From NCBI GenBank assembly GCA_032716605.1, contig CM064530.1, forward strand, positions 4,208,325-4,272,324: DNA of 64,000 nucleotides. Direction: 5' to 3'. Of this stretch, positions 46,485 through 58,429 are shown one piece after another (position 1 is the stretch's first letter; each line of letters opens with the position of its first letter). Under the pieces are notes generated by a model that was not told the DNA's origin, ran no database searches, and was given only the letters and a program-made list of their open reading frames with translations. The position numbers and the translations under genes are program-made. Source of the DNA: Paralithodes platypus (Eukaryota; Arthropoda; Malacostraca; Decapoda; Lithodidae).

Positions 46485-47435
46485 TGCACCCAATTCACTG
46501 AGGTAATAGAGCCATCTGATGGAAGAAAATAGACAATTAAGATATTTTCATTCTGGTTACAGTACCGTACCGTATATTTGAGAGCTAACAAACAAGCCAT
46601 TAACAAGAGTAAGAAGGAATACAAATGAGCCATTTACAAGAGGAAGAAGAAGGAATTAAGTAACTGTCATTCTATAAATATTTGAAAGCTAACATTTAAT
46701 ATACAGTACCGGGACCAGTAATTTAACTTTAGATATAACATTCACAGATTTGATTATACATTTATTATTTATCTATGACTAAGGTGGAAGAAGAGGGACT
46801 AAGAAATTTATATTTCATTTATTTGAAAGCTTACATTAAATATACAACCATTTCTGTGTCCTATGTGTATGAAGGAGACAAAAGGCAGGCTGCCTGTTAC
46901 GAGTGTCTCCCCCAGAGCCAAAATCAAGGTACATTGGGGTAAAAAAAAGACTGGACTCATGAAGTTTAAAAAGTCTAAATCATAGGATGAAGGAAAAATT
47001 GATTGAGGAAGAGAGTTGAGAGCAACATTCAGATTTTAAGAAATGTAATTAATCTATCTAATAACTGATGGTTACATAAAACTATGGACCCTACCATAGA
47101 TTTCTTTCTTGAAGTAAGGCATCTAATTGTTAAAAAAAAAAAAAATTGTTACTTTTATTATATTTTACATTTATTTGAAGCATACTTTCATAAACATTTA
47201 TATCCTATTACAGTAATTCCTCGCTTAAATTCGTAGTTACTGTACGTTCCTGAAAACCAAGACTAAATTAAACAACTGAAGCAATGATTTGTTATATCTG
47301 TCTTGCATTTGGGAAGAGTCAACCAGAGAACAGGTTTGGAAATTTACTGCCCATTAGCTCTAGCCCTGTTTGAGTTACACATGATTGAGGTAAAGATTTT
47401 TGGCCCACTAATAATGAATAGACTATAGATACTGT
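46485..47435. other. No gene seen; repeat fragments
   Basis: The phrase GACAAAAGGCAGGCTGCCTG (46880) recurs near 55692. 47283-47425 resembles part of the MITE at 5805. I found no exon that could supply the missing ITM2 N-terminus. Confidence 0.4.
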
Positions 47436-48105
47436 ACATAATATCACAAAGATAGAAAGATAAGAAAAGATACTGTAGAAAGAACATAACAAAGATAATA
47501 TAAAGATATATAGATAAACAAAAGATACTGTAGAAAGAACATCTATCTATCTATCTACGCCTGACGCCGTGATCCCCGAAGGGGTGGCCATAATATAGAT
47601 AAGCAAAGATACCGTACTGTAGAAAGAATAGGTAGATAAAGATACAGTAGAAAAAACATAAAGATAGATAGATAGATAGACAAAGATAATGTAGGTTAAC
47701 AAAGATAGATAAAGATACTGTAGAAAAAACATAACAATGATAGATAGATAAGCAAAGATACTAGACAGAATAGGTAGATAAATATACAGTACTGTAGAAA
47801 GAATAGGTAGGTAAAGATACCGTAGAATGAACATAAAAGATACCGTAGAATGAACATAACAAAGATACCATAGAATGCACATAAAAAAGATAGATAGATA
47901 GACAAAGATACTGTAGAATGAACACAACAGATACTGTAGAATGAACATAGACAGAACCTTAGGACCTGTTGCTAAGCCAGTACTGTACCAAGATTTGCAC
48001 GGAGCACTTTAATCAAGAAGACACTGTGAGTCAGACATACTGTACACATACTTTACATTTCGATCAAGTTTTAAACATTCCCCGTATTCTTTCTTCAATT
48101 TAAAC
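47436..48105. repeat. Degenerate left shoulder of the 22-bp array
   Basis: Scattered GATACTGTAGAAAGAACATA units interrupted by other sequence, including a LINE 3' end at 47541-47592. Confidence 0.8.
47541..47592 (-). mobile_element. LINE 3' terminus with GATA tail
   Basis: The minus strand reads GGCCACCCCTTCGGGGATCA, then CGGCGTCAGGCG and GATA repeats, matching the end of the LINE at 32065-32108. Only the last 50 bp were inserted. Confidence 0.75.
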
Positions 48106-51100
48106 TAACATAACAGATACTGTAGAATGAACATAAAAAAAAATATACCGTAGAATGAACATAAAAGATACCATAGAACGAACATAACAAAGATACTGTA
48201 GAATGAACATAAAAGGTACCGTAGGATGAACATAACAAAGATACCATGGAACAAATATAACAAAGATTCCGTATTTTTTTTTTTTTTTTCATTTTAAACA
48301 TCTGGATTATGACTAGGGCCTTGTGTTGTATCGCTCAGGTTCGACACATAGTCAAATGGGTGAGGCACTTATGGCCTAGGGGTGCTACGTATTTAAAATT
48401 CCGTAGAATGAACATAACAGGTACCATAGAATGAACATAACAGGTACCGTAGAATGAACATAACAGGTACCGTAGAATGAACATAACAGATAACGTAGAA
48501 TGAACATAAAGATACCGTAGAACGAACATAACAAAGTCAAAGATACCGTAGAATGAACATAAAAGATAACATAGAACGAACATAACAGATACCATAGAAC
48601 GAACATGACAAAGATACCGTAGAAGGAACATAACATAAAGATACCGTAGAATAAACATAAAAGATACCATAAAATGAACATAACAAAGATACTGTAGAAT
48701 AAACATAAAAGATACCATAAAATGAACATAACAAAGATACTGTAGAATAAACATAACAAAGATACCGTAGAACGAACACAACAAAGATACCATAGAACGA
48801 ACATTACAAACATATACCGTAGAATGAACATAACAAAGATACCATAGAACTAACATAACAAACATATACCGTAGAACGAACATAACAAAGATACCGTAGA
48901 ACGAACGTAACAAAGATAGCATAGAACGAACATAACAAAGATAGCATAGAACGAATATAACAAAGATACCGTAGAACGAACATAAAAAAGATACCGTAGA
49001 CTGAACACAAAAGATACCATAGAATTATCATAAAAGATACCGTAGAATGATCATAAGATACCATAGAAAGAACAAACATAACAAAGATACCGTAGAATGA
49101 TCATAAAGATCCCATAAAAAGAACATAAACATAGCAAAGATGCCGTAGAATGATCGTAAAGATCCCATAAAAAGAATATAAACATAACAAAGATACTGTA
49201 GAATGATCATAAAGATACCATAGAAAGGACATAAACTTAACAAAGATACCGTAGAATGAACATAAAATGAACCATACCTTGGAACGAACGCGAACGATAC
49301 AGTGGAACGAACGCGAACGATACCGTGGAACGAACGCGAACGATACCTTGGAACGAACGCGAACGATACCGTGGAAAGAACGCGAACGATACCGTGGAAC
49401 GAACGCGAACGATACCGTGGAAAGAACGCGAACGATACCGTGGAACGAACGCGAAAGATATCGTGGAACGAACGCGAAAGCTAGTGTGAAACGAACGCGA
49501 AAGATAGCGTAGAACGAACGCAAAAGATAGCGTAGAATGAGCGCAAAAGATAACGTAGAACGAGCGCAAAAGATAGCGTAGAACGAGCGCAAAGGATAGC
49601 ATAGAACGATCGCAAAAGATAGCGTAGAGCGAACGCAAACGATCGCAAAACATAGCGTAGATCGAACGCGAAAGGTGGCGTAGAATGAACGCGAAAGATA
49701 GTGTAGAACGAACACGAACGATAGCGTAGAAAGATAGCTTAAAACAAACGCGAGATAGCATAGAACGAACGCGAAAGATAGCGTAGAACGAGCGCAAAAG
49801 ATAGCGTACAACGAGCGCAAAAGATAGCGTAGAACGAACGCAAAAGAAAGCGTAGAACGAACGCAAAAGAAAAGATGGCGTAGAACGAACACTAAAGATT
49901 GCCTAGAACAAACGCTAAAGATTGCCTAGAACGAACGCAAAAGATTGCCTAGAACGAATGTAAAAGATTGCCTAGAACGATCGCAAGAGATTGCCTAGAA
50001 CGAACGCAAGAGATTGCCTAGAACGATCGCAAGAGATTGCCTAGATCGAACATAAAAGACTGCCTAGAACGAACGCAAAAGATTGCCTAGAACGAACGCA
50101 AAAGATGCTAAAGATTGCCTAGAACAAACGCTAAAGATTACCTAGAACGAACGCAAGATTGCATAGAACAAACGCAAGAGATTGCCTAGAACGAACGCAA
50201 GAGATTACCTAGAACGAATGCAAGAGATTGCCTAGAACGAACGCAAAAGATTGCCTAGTACGAACACAAGATTGCCTAGAATGAACACAAGATTGCCTAG
50301 AACGAACGCAAGAGATTGCCTAGAATGAACGCAAAAGATTGCCTAGAACGAACGCAAAAGATAGCCTAGAACGAACGCAAAATATTGCCTAGAACGAACT
50401 CAATAGATTGCCTAAAACGAACGCAAAAGATTGCCTAGAACGAACGCAAACCTAAAGCGAACACAAAAGATTGCCTAGAACGAACGCAAAAGACGCTAAA
50501 GATTGCCTACAACGAACCCAATAGATTGCCTAAAACGAATGCAAAAGATTGCCTAGAACGAACGCAAAAGACGCTAAGGATTGCCTAGAATAAATGCAAG
50601 AGATTGCCTAGAACGAACGCAAGAGATTGCCTAGAACGAACGCAAGAGATTGCCTAGAACGAACGCAAGAGATTGCCTAGAACGAACGCAAAAGAATGCC
50701 TAGAACGAACGCAAAAGATTGCCTAGAACGAATGCAAAAGATAACCTAGAACGAATGCAAAAGATTGCGTAGAACGAACGCAAAAGATTGCCTAGAACGA
50801 ACGCAAAAGATTGCCTAGAATGAACGCAAGAGATTGCCTAGAACGAACGCAAAAAATGCTAGATTGCCTAGAACAAATGCAAGAGATTGCCTAAAACGAA
50901 CACAAAAGATTGCCTAGAACGAATGCAAGACTAAAGATTGCCTAGAACGAACGCAAGAGATTGCCTAAAATGAACGCAAAAGATTGCCTAGAACGAATGC
51001 AAAAGATTGCCTAGAACAAACGCAAGAGATTGCCTAGAACGAACGCAAGAGAATGCCTAGAACGAACGCAAAAGATTCCCTAGAACGAACACAAAAGATT

Positions 51101-51862
51101 GCCTAGAATGAACACAAAAGATTGCCTAGAACGAACACAAAAGATTGCCTAGAACGAACGCAAAAGATGCTAAAGATTGCCTAGAATGAACGTAAAGATT
51201 GCCTAAAACGAACGCTAAAATTTGCCTAGAACGAACGCAAAAGATGCTAGATTGCCTAAAACTAACGCAAAAGATTGCCTAGAACGAACGCAAGATGATA
51301 AAGATTGCCTAGAACAAACGCAAGAGATTGCCTAGAACGAACGCAAAAGATTGCCTAGAACGAATGCAAGATGATAAAGATTGCCTAGAACGAATGAAGA
51401 GAGATTGCCTAGAACGAACGCAAGAGATTGCTACCTAGAACGAACGCAAAAGATTGCTTAGAACGAACGTAAAAGATAGCCTAGAACGAACGCAAAAGAC
51501 TGCCTAGAACGAACGCAAGAGATAGCCTAGAACGAACGCAAAAGATTGCCTAGAACGAATGCAAAAGATTGCCTAGAACGAAAAACGCAAAAGATTGCCT
51601 AGAACGAACGCAAATGATTGCCAAGAACGAACGCAAAAGATTGCCTAGAACGAACGCAAGAGATTGCCTAGAACGAACGCAGATTGCCTAGAACGAACGC
51701 AAAAGATTGCCTAGAACGAACTCAAAAGATTGCCTAGAACGAACGCAAAAGATTGCGTAGAACGAACACAAAAGATTGCGTAGAACGAATGCAAAACATA
51801 GCGTAGAACGAATGCAAAACATAGCGTAGAACGAACATAACAAAGATACCGTAGATACTCCA
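48106..51862. repeat. Graded tandem array of about 20-25-bp units
   Basis: The left part uses GATACCGTAGAATGAACATAA (about 24 bp), then GATACCGTGGAACGAACGCG (49270-49450), then GATAGCGTAGAACGAACGCA (to about 49870), then a long block of GATTGCCTAGAACGAACGCA (to 51760), and finally back to GCGTAGAACGAA and GATACCGTAG at the right edge. Roughly 160-170 units. A non-array island sits at 48275-48400. Long frames across it on both strands are artefacts. Confidence 0.95.
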
Positions 51863-52004
51863 ATCAATGAAGGCACGTTTCCAACAAGTTTTAAACATTG
51901 CCATTATTCTTTCTTTAATTTCAATTAACTTATTATTTCCTCATATACCCGGTAATATTATACCAATGCAATGTGTGTTTGAGGGTTAGTGCGTGTAGCT
52001 AGAT

Positions 52005-52330
52005 ATGTATGTGTGTGTGTGTATTTTCATGTGCAATACTGTGTGTGTGTGTGTAATGGGGGGAGAGCACACGCACATACAGCTGAGGCATCGAGTTACA
52101 TATGACCATTAAAGGATGTGGTGCAACACACACACACACACACACAGCCACATAAGCACACGCACACACACCAGTCTCTCTCTCTCTAAAAAACAAAACG
52201 AAAAAAGAACATTCACACACACACTTACACCACCACCACAGATACAAACCCACATCACACTAGTCATATACACACATGACAGTCTCTCAAAATACACATA
52301 AGTTTATCAAATGCACACTACAGCTACATT
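52005..52330. repeat. (GT)n/(CA)n and CT-rich microsatellites
   Basis: Several CA or GT tracts of 12-20 bp with a CTCTCTCTCTC run. Confidence 0.85.
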
Positions 52331-52404
52331 ATATACTGTACACAATTTGACAAATACACATCAATACTGTATTGTCAGTTTCCAACCCATAACTTTTGCC
52401 AAAA

Positions 52405-52703
52405 TAATAATAATGGCTAGAGGGACATTCGGTAGAGCACATATCTCCGCCTAAGCTGGCGGTCTGAATTTTCTTGTGGATCTGGGTTCCAGGATATGAT
52501 CCGTTCGCCTACCAAATCTAGCTAAAAATCTCTGAATTGCCTTATAAATTTAATGACTTCTTTCTTGGCACATATCCTATTTGCCTAACAAATTTCGTGA
52601 AAATAGGTTCATAGCTTTGTGAGATATCTTGTTTACAGATAGACAGACAAACAAGTGGAGGCAAAAACCTGCACTCCGTCCAACTTTGTAAGCGAAGGTA
52701 ATA
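52405..52703 (+). repeat. Interspersed repeat fragment (SINE- or LINE-like)
   Basis: Contains CTCCGCCTAAGCTGGCGG, a hairpin-capable block, and GATAGACAGACAAACAAGTG near the end, features common to dispersed arthropod retro-repeats. Class uncertain. Confidence 0.4.
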
Positions 52704-52711
52704 ACAGGGCT

Positions 52712-52747
52712 GTTCGGCCAGGCAGCTTAGGGAACAACAACAACTTA
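52712..52747 (+). mobile_element. 36-bp LINE 3' end with AAC tail
   Basis: GGGCTGTTCGGCCAGGCAGC then TTAGGGAACAACAACAAC is identical in type to the 3' end of the LINE at 5930 and 63571. It abuts the TTAA MITE at 52748. Confidence 0.8.
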
Positions 52748-52968
52748 TTAACCCTCTCCGACATATGACGCAATTTTGAGCCTATTAGGGATACTTTAAA
52801 GCCTTTGTTACCATCAGGGGTATTTCAAAACCTTTAGTTTTGTTACTTCAACCTCTGCAGTTGTCTTTGAGTTAGCTGTGGGCAGAGAGGTAATTATAAG
52901 AGTGAGAGAACTCTATTTCTTATTGCTAATCTGGCAACCTCTGCGTCATATGAGTCGGAAGGGGTTAA
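52748..52968. mobile_element. TTAA MITE family A-like, long TIR
   Basis: TTAACCCTCTCCGACATATG at the left and CATATGAGTCGGAAGGGGTT plus AA at the right: about 25 bp of inverted repeat with few mismatches. Confidence 0.88.
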
Positions 52969-53064
52969 TAATTTCTACTTCTCTGCAATCAAGGCCATCA
53001 ACTAACAGTAACAAAAGCCAGAAGAATATCAGATCAGACATTATTATGAGTGTTGTACTAAAGG

Positions 53065-53225
53065 TTAAGGGGAGATGGGCTGTTTTTTTGCCCACACTTC
53101 GCTCCATTAAGATATTTTTTTTCCTAGGCGAGCAAAAATGTACAAATTTACCATGAAGGGGGTTTGGGTGGGCATTTTTTTTTAGCTTGAAGGAAGTTGA
53201 GGAAAGCATTTTTGTAAGCCTAGGG
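53065..53225. mobile_element. TTAA MITE family I, partial
   Basis: Starts TTAAGGGGAGATGGGCTG and shares CGAGCAAAAATGTACAAATT with the family; the right end is missing. Confidence 0.65.
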
Positions 53226-53278
53226 AACAAACTTATATATATTATTATACTGTATACAGTACCTGTGTGTATACAGTA

Positions 53279-54488
53279 CAGTCGACCCTCGCATGAGTGG
53301 ACCCCAGTTGCCCGGACTTCGGTTTGTGCGGACCCAACAGCCAATATCGGACAAGCCCCCTAAAGTCCGGACAAATCGGGCAAAAGACCTTTAATTTAAA
53401 AGTTGTCCGGTAGGTGGCGGGTCGGGCGGTGACGCGGGCAGGCAATTCCCCGCCGAAAAGTTGTTGTTTACTAACAGTAACGCCATTCCGCCCGCTTCCA
53501 TCGTACCCGTGCATAATCAGTGCTTTAGTGCTTCAACATGCCTTCCAAAACTCCCAAGACCAAGCGTATGACCCTTAACGTTCAGCAGAAGCTTGAGGTG
53601 CTACGCAAATTAGAAAAGGGATGCTCTGCGAAGAAGATATGTGATGATTATGATAATTGTTGCTAGGTGAAGAAGATGCCAGCTTCGAGGGGTTTGATGG
53701 GTTTGAAGCCAAAGATTTTAGGAAGTTGCTTCACAGTGCTGGGGAGAAGAATGTCACTGAGGATGATGTCCGCGACCGGATCGAGGAGAACGAGTGACCC
53801 AGGGTATCGGTTGCTGTCCATGGACGATATTGCAGCAGAAGTTACCGAAGGCGACAAGGAGGAGAGTAGTGACGAGGAAGAGGAAGAACATCAGTGTAAA
53901 AAAGACCAAGCTCTCTACCCTGCGTAGCTACATAGACGCATCATCGATTACACAACCTACTCCATGTGCGATGAAGCAGGGGCCTACTATGGTAACCTGA
54001 GGATGCTACGTGAATTTATGATTAGAGAGCAATACATGGGAGGAAAACAGACTAAGATGCACTCCTTCTTCACTCCACGAGCGACTTCTAAACCTCCCCA
54101 GCCTGGTGCCAGTGCGCCTCCCCAGCCTGACGACTCCCAGCCCGGTGCCAGTGCCACAGACTTATCTGACCCCGATGACCCCCAGCCTGTAACCAGTGGA
54201 GCGCACTCAACCGAGCCCAAGCCCACCACATCTATGGACGTAGGCGGCTCATCGGACTCGGAATAAGTTGTATTCTGAGTCCCTTGTACATAGTGTAAAT
54301 ACTTCATTAGATATTAAGGTAAGGAAAACATTTGTTTTATACAGTATTGATATTATTAAGTCATTTGTTTTATACAGTTTAGGTTAGTACATCGTATATT
54401 TACTCTATTTCCCATGTCCGGACTTTTTCATTGTGCGGACATGGGTCCTCCCCTATTACATGTAGTCTGCACATTCGAGGGTTGACTG
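53279..54488 (+). mobile_element. Tigger/pogo-like transposon, internally deleted
   Basis: Ends CAGTCGACCCTCGCATG and CATTCGAGGGTTGACTG (inverted repeat, TA flanks). At 1.2 kb it is much shorter than autonomous Tigger elements, and it carries two remnants of the transposase gene. Confidence 0.9.
53538..54266 (+). pseudogene. Tigger-like transposase relic
   Basis: ATG 53538 opens MPSKTPKTKRMTLNVQQKLE and VLRKLEKGCSAKKICDDYD, the first helix-turn-helix of the CENP-B type DNA-binding domain. It stops at 53664. After that, LLGEEDASFEGFDGFEAKDF (another frame), an acidic EEEE stretch and, in the last frame, YGNLRMLREFMIREQYMGGK and a proline/serine tail ending SMDVGGSSDSE represent the C-terminus. 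The entire DDE catalytic core is missing. DNA binding by such proteins is known; none can be expected here. Confidence 0.85.
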
Positions 54489-54532
54489 TATATATACTGT
54501 ATATATACAATACATACTGTATATATACCAAT

Positions 54533-54534
<2 letters not shown>

Positions 54535-54603
<69 letters not shown>
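54535..54603. repeat. (AT)n microsatellite
   Basis: About 65 bp of uninterrupted AT. Confidence 0.97.
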
Positions 54604-54604
<1 letters not shown>

Positions 54605-55025
54605 TGTATATGTAAAATTGACACAAAACTGTGGGCTAACATACCATTGAGAACTATTAATAATTAAGTGCTTTGAAAATGAGAGATCTCTGGCATTAAA
54701 GGGTTCAATATTATGATAGCAAACTCAGAGAATTATAGTAAGTGGAGAACAAAGCTGTTTGGTTTACTCTAGTAAACCGGGAAGTCAGAAACCTTGTAAC
54801 TGACACACACACACAAGGTTTCTTAATACAATATACAAATAAGGTCTTGGGTAATAGTAATTTTATTACACTACGGTGGGAGATCAATATTATCTGTTGT
54901 TGCCAGCTCTCATCTGTATTATTCACCACAAGACGTAAACAGGAAGACGACAAATAACTGAATATGATAAATAAATACACATGCCTGGTCCACTGGAGAC
55001 ATACTGTTACTTTACTCCATTCACG

Positions 55026-55073
<48 letters not shown>

Positions 55074-55310
55074 GTTCTTAAAGCTAGCGCATGCTAAGCC
55101 AGCTAAGGATAGCCCAATAAGGCCGATTAGGCGTATTTCCATTGGGGTCCTGTACTACTACCCGATCCCCTTGCTCATGAGGGATGGTAACGACTCAGTG
55201 CTTGTGAAAAATCTTTAATGCGCCGAGCGTGGGCGCGATCCCGGGCCTTCTGGGTGGAAGTCCGAGACGCTAGTCACTACACCAGCGCGGTTGCTGGTCG
55301 CGGACAATAG
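55026..55310 (-). repeat. tRNA-derived SINE with (TTA)n tail
   Basis: The minus strand head has CGCTGGTGTAGTGACTAGCG (A box) and CCGGGATCGCGCCC (B box). The body includes CCAATAAGGCCGATTAGGCG on the plus strand. The 3' tail is the AAT run at 55027-55074. A headless relative lies at 5086-5228. Confidence 0.75.
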
Positions 55311-55515
55311 GTAGGCTAGAAATCGTGGCTCCTTTCCTCTGTAACTCAAACTCAAAAAGAGGGGTAGAGCAAATGGGCTGTAACTTTTCCCACCTATTCC
55401 CTGGCCGTCTCTTCCCAAATGGTAGAAATATTAACATACCAGTGATGACTGGTAGATTTAGAGTTTAGTGTATAGGTTAGTAGTTAAGATTTCTGGCCTA
55501 CCTAAAGTTAACGGA
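55306..55515. mobile_element. Unsplit relative of the MITE at 5805
   Basis: Reads continuously through TCTTCCCAAATGGTAGAAAT, the exact point where the LINE entered the copy at 5929/7437. Its outer ends are worn. Confidence 0.8.
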
Positions 55516-55829
55516 CTACAGTATATGTGAATATAACAACAGTACTGTACCAGTACATTACTTCAGACAGGTACTGTGCACATATACATACCGGTACTAT
55601 ACATAGATGCAGTTTACCTTTCATAGGCATAAACAGGGCAATCCCATATACACTTCCAGTATGTACAGTTTTTTGTTCTATGTGTATGAGGAAACAAAAG
55701 GCAGGTTGACTGTAACAAGCATCTCCCCTTAAAGTTAAAAGAGTGACAGCCAAATTCAAGGGACGTTGGAGTTAAAATGCCTGGACACTAACAAATGTCT
55801 GAGTTCTTGGAATTTTACTTATGCAAATA

Positions 55830-56786
55830 CAGTAAACTTCTGTTAATCCGAAGGGCAGCGGAGGGCAGCGGACCTCGTTCGGATTAGTGGATTTTTCGGA
55901 TTATCCGACTTTACCCCTATGAACCTGTGTATGACGAAAACATTGAGGCATTAGGCCACCCAAATGACACAATGGTGCACACACACATATCATATGTTCA
56001 TGAAATCACTTCAAAAGTTTACCATTGTCATTGTAGCCTATTACCTACTTCAAAACATTCAGATTAATGGTCAAAGGAATCTGCTGATATAAACGTAAAC
56101 ACCATAGGCCTATGTCCGCATCGTCGTCTTCTTCTTCTTCCGTCTACTAGCGAGTTTGTCTTGCTCTTGAAGATCAGATCAGATGTGGTTCGGGAAGTAA
56201 TGCCTTAACAACGGCACTTCCCTGAGAGGTTCTTGTAATTTTCCTTTTGTGATTTTCCTTTTGTGACGTGCTCTGTTATATTATATTGTATTGAAAGCAC
56301 CCTTGTCTTGTTGTCTTGAAAGCACCCTTGGGACGCTCCGATCACTGAACTATAAATAGTAGCGTATCGGAACGTCCAAAGGTGCGTTTTTCAAGCTCAA
56401 GACTGAATGCGCTTGCAGAAAATGCGGTGCAAGCCAGTAGCGCATCGGAGCATCCCAAGGATGCGTTCAAGAGCAAAACAAACTCTCTAGCAGACGATGT
56501 GGTGTTTACGTTTATATCGGTAGCTTCCTTTGACCATTAATCTGAATGTTTTGAAGTAGGTAATAGGCTACAATGACAATGGTAAACTTTTAAAGTGAAT
56601 TCATGAACATATGATATGTGTGTTCTCCATTATGTGTCATTTGAGTGGACTAATGCCTCAAAAAGGGGACTTTGGGACTTCTTGAAATTCGGACCATCGG
56701 GTGAATTCGGATTTGGCCTCAAATTGAAAAATTTGGACTATTGGGAGATTCGAATCATCGGTCGTCGGATTAAAGGACTTTTACTG
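55830..56786. mobile_element. Foldback Tigger-like element (long inverted arms)
   Basis: Ends CAGTAAACTTCTGTTAATCC and GGATTAAAGGACTTTTACTG with TA flanks. The arms pair for about 330-345 bp (for example TAGCCTATTACCTACTTCAA at 56034 against its complement near 56555). A second palindrome is centred near 56350. No transposase frame. Confidence 0.9.
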
Positions 56787-56787
56787 T

Positions 56788-56948
56788 ATATCCATTTAGC
56801 TTGATGTTCAGATCAAATCAGCTATACAGTATATTAAAATTACATAATTTAGTAATACCATATATAAAGTATATTAATTAATACATTATGTATTAATTAA
56901 CAAACTGTATAGCTGATTTGGTCTGAACATCCATCTAAATGGATATAT
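56788..56948. mobile_element. Palindromic MITE adjoining the foldback element
   Basis: TATCCATTTAGCTTGATGTT at the left and AACATCCATCTAAATGGATA at the right, followed inward by GATCAAATCAGCTATACAGT and its complement. About 160 bp with arms of about 45 bp. Confidence 0.85.
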
Positions 56949-57689
56949 TTGCATGAAGAAAATCGCAAGAGCTTACGAACATTTGTCAGTAGCTGTACAT
57001 AACTACCCATACAGTATAGAGTACAAAGTCTCTCACTCACAAACACACACACCAATACTCATTACACACAGCCTCACACAGATACTAAACACACACACAC
57101 ACACTAAACAAACATTCCCACACATACACAAGACTTCCTAATACGACTTAAAAATGAGGCCACCACTAGCTAACAAGCGGTCATCTTATTACATTACAAA
57201 GAAGATCAATACATTTGCGGTGCCTTGCTTTCCTTTGTATTCTTATCACAAAGTAAGAGAAAGAAACCTAATGACTGAATAACTTAATGATCATGACAAA
57301 ATACTGTACAGTAATATCAAAATATAAAAGTTGCGGTACTGTTGCCCACGAAACCTCTGCGTTTTATATTTGATTACAAGTCTATCTAACATACTGTACA
57401 TACATAATAATATTACATTTATTAAAATAAATAATTAAATCTTTTCCTTGCATTGGTGAATTGTAAGGACCTCCTTCTCCCTCACGTTACTTACCCATCT
57501 CTCTCCTACTAACTTCCTAATCCTGCCACGGACATTAGTTCCCTTTCCAATGTTCCATTACCCACTCTAAACCACTGTTTGGACACTTGATCCCCAAGTG
57601 TTTTGGACGACAAGCAGCCTAGAGGGGTCACTAGACCTGTTGTTGCTTGATTACCTTTGTACTACTGTGTTTAGCCCCATTTATTTTTT

Positions 57690-58190
57690 GTAGTTGAGGT
57701 GCAGGATGACCAGGTTTGGGAAGCATAGTGAATGGTTGTGTGGATGTACTGTTTGTAAAGTATGAACAGTGTTTCATTTTGTAGGCCAAAGTCCGTGCCT
57801 GTGTTGGTTCTGAGTTTTTGTAAGGCTCTGGTGTTTGTGTTTTCTATGTGTGGAATAAATGTCATGTGTGTGTCATAAGTTACGCCAAGTAATTTAGGGG
57901 TTTGGTTGAGGGGGAGTGGTTCATTGAGTAGTGTGACATGTGGGTGAAAGCGTGATTCATGTCTGTCTGGGGTAAGCAAAGTGATGGAGGATTTTTGTGG
58001 CGAGAATATCATGCTTTTTTGTAGGAGCCATTGTTCCAGTTGTCGGAGGTATTGTTGCAGGTGGTTTGTTGATTATTACATTTTGGGGTGTTGTTATGTG
58101 AAGGTGAGGTCATCTGCATATGAGAGGATGTGTGCTTCATGTGCAGGGTTCGGATGTGGGAGATTGTGGAAAGGTTAAAAAGGGTTGGTG
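57690..58190 (-). pseudogene. Jockey-like LINE RT fragment
   Basis: The minus strand shows AHILSYADDLTFT (YADD at 58109-58120) and, after frame changes, SSITLLTPDRHESRFHPHVT, NEPLPLNQTPKLLGVTYDTH and LYKQYIHTTIHYASQTWSS. This is the palm-thumb region of a Jockey-type ORF2, truncated at both ends. Confidence 0.8.
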
Positions 58191-58308
58191 TTTTATTTTC
58201 CTTCCTGTAATCCTGTGTAAAAAATAGTATCGTTACTAGATAGCTCAAAGAGGATATCTTGTTGTCACTTCCTATAATGTCCACATAACATTTGCTAGTT
58301 AAAAATTG

Positions 58309-58416
<108 letters not shown>

Positions 58417-58429
58417 CATTCTGGACTCC

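Noticed and set aside
48335..49892. Frames of up to 263 residues with FVLRYLLRSFYAIF-type repeats
   Set aside because: Produced by the 20-25-bp array; frame changes follow unit-length changes.
48106..51862. CRISPR-like array
   Set aside because: No repeat-spacer alternation; head-to-tail units only.
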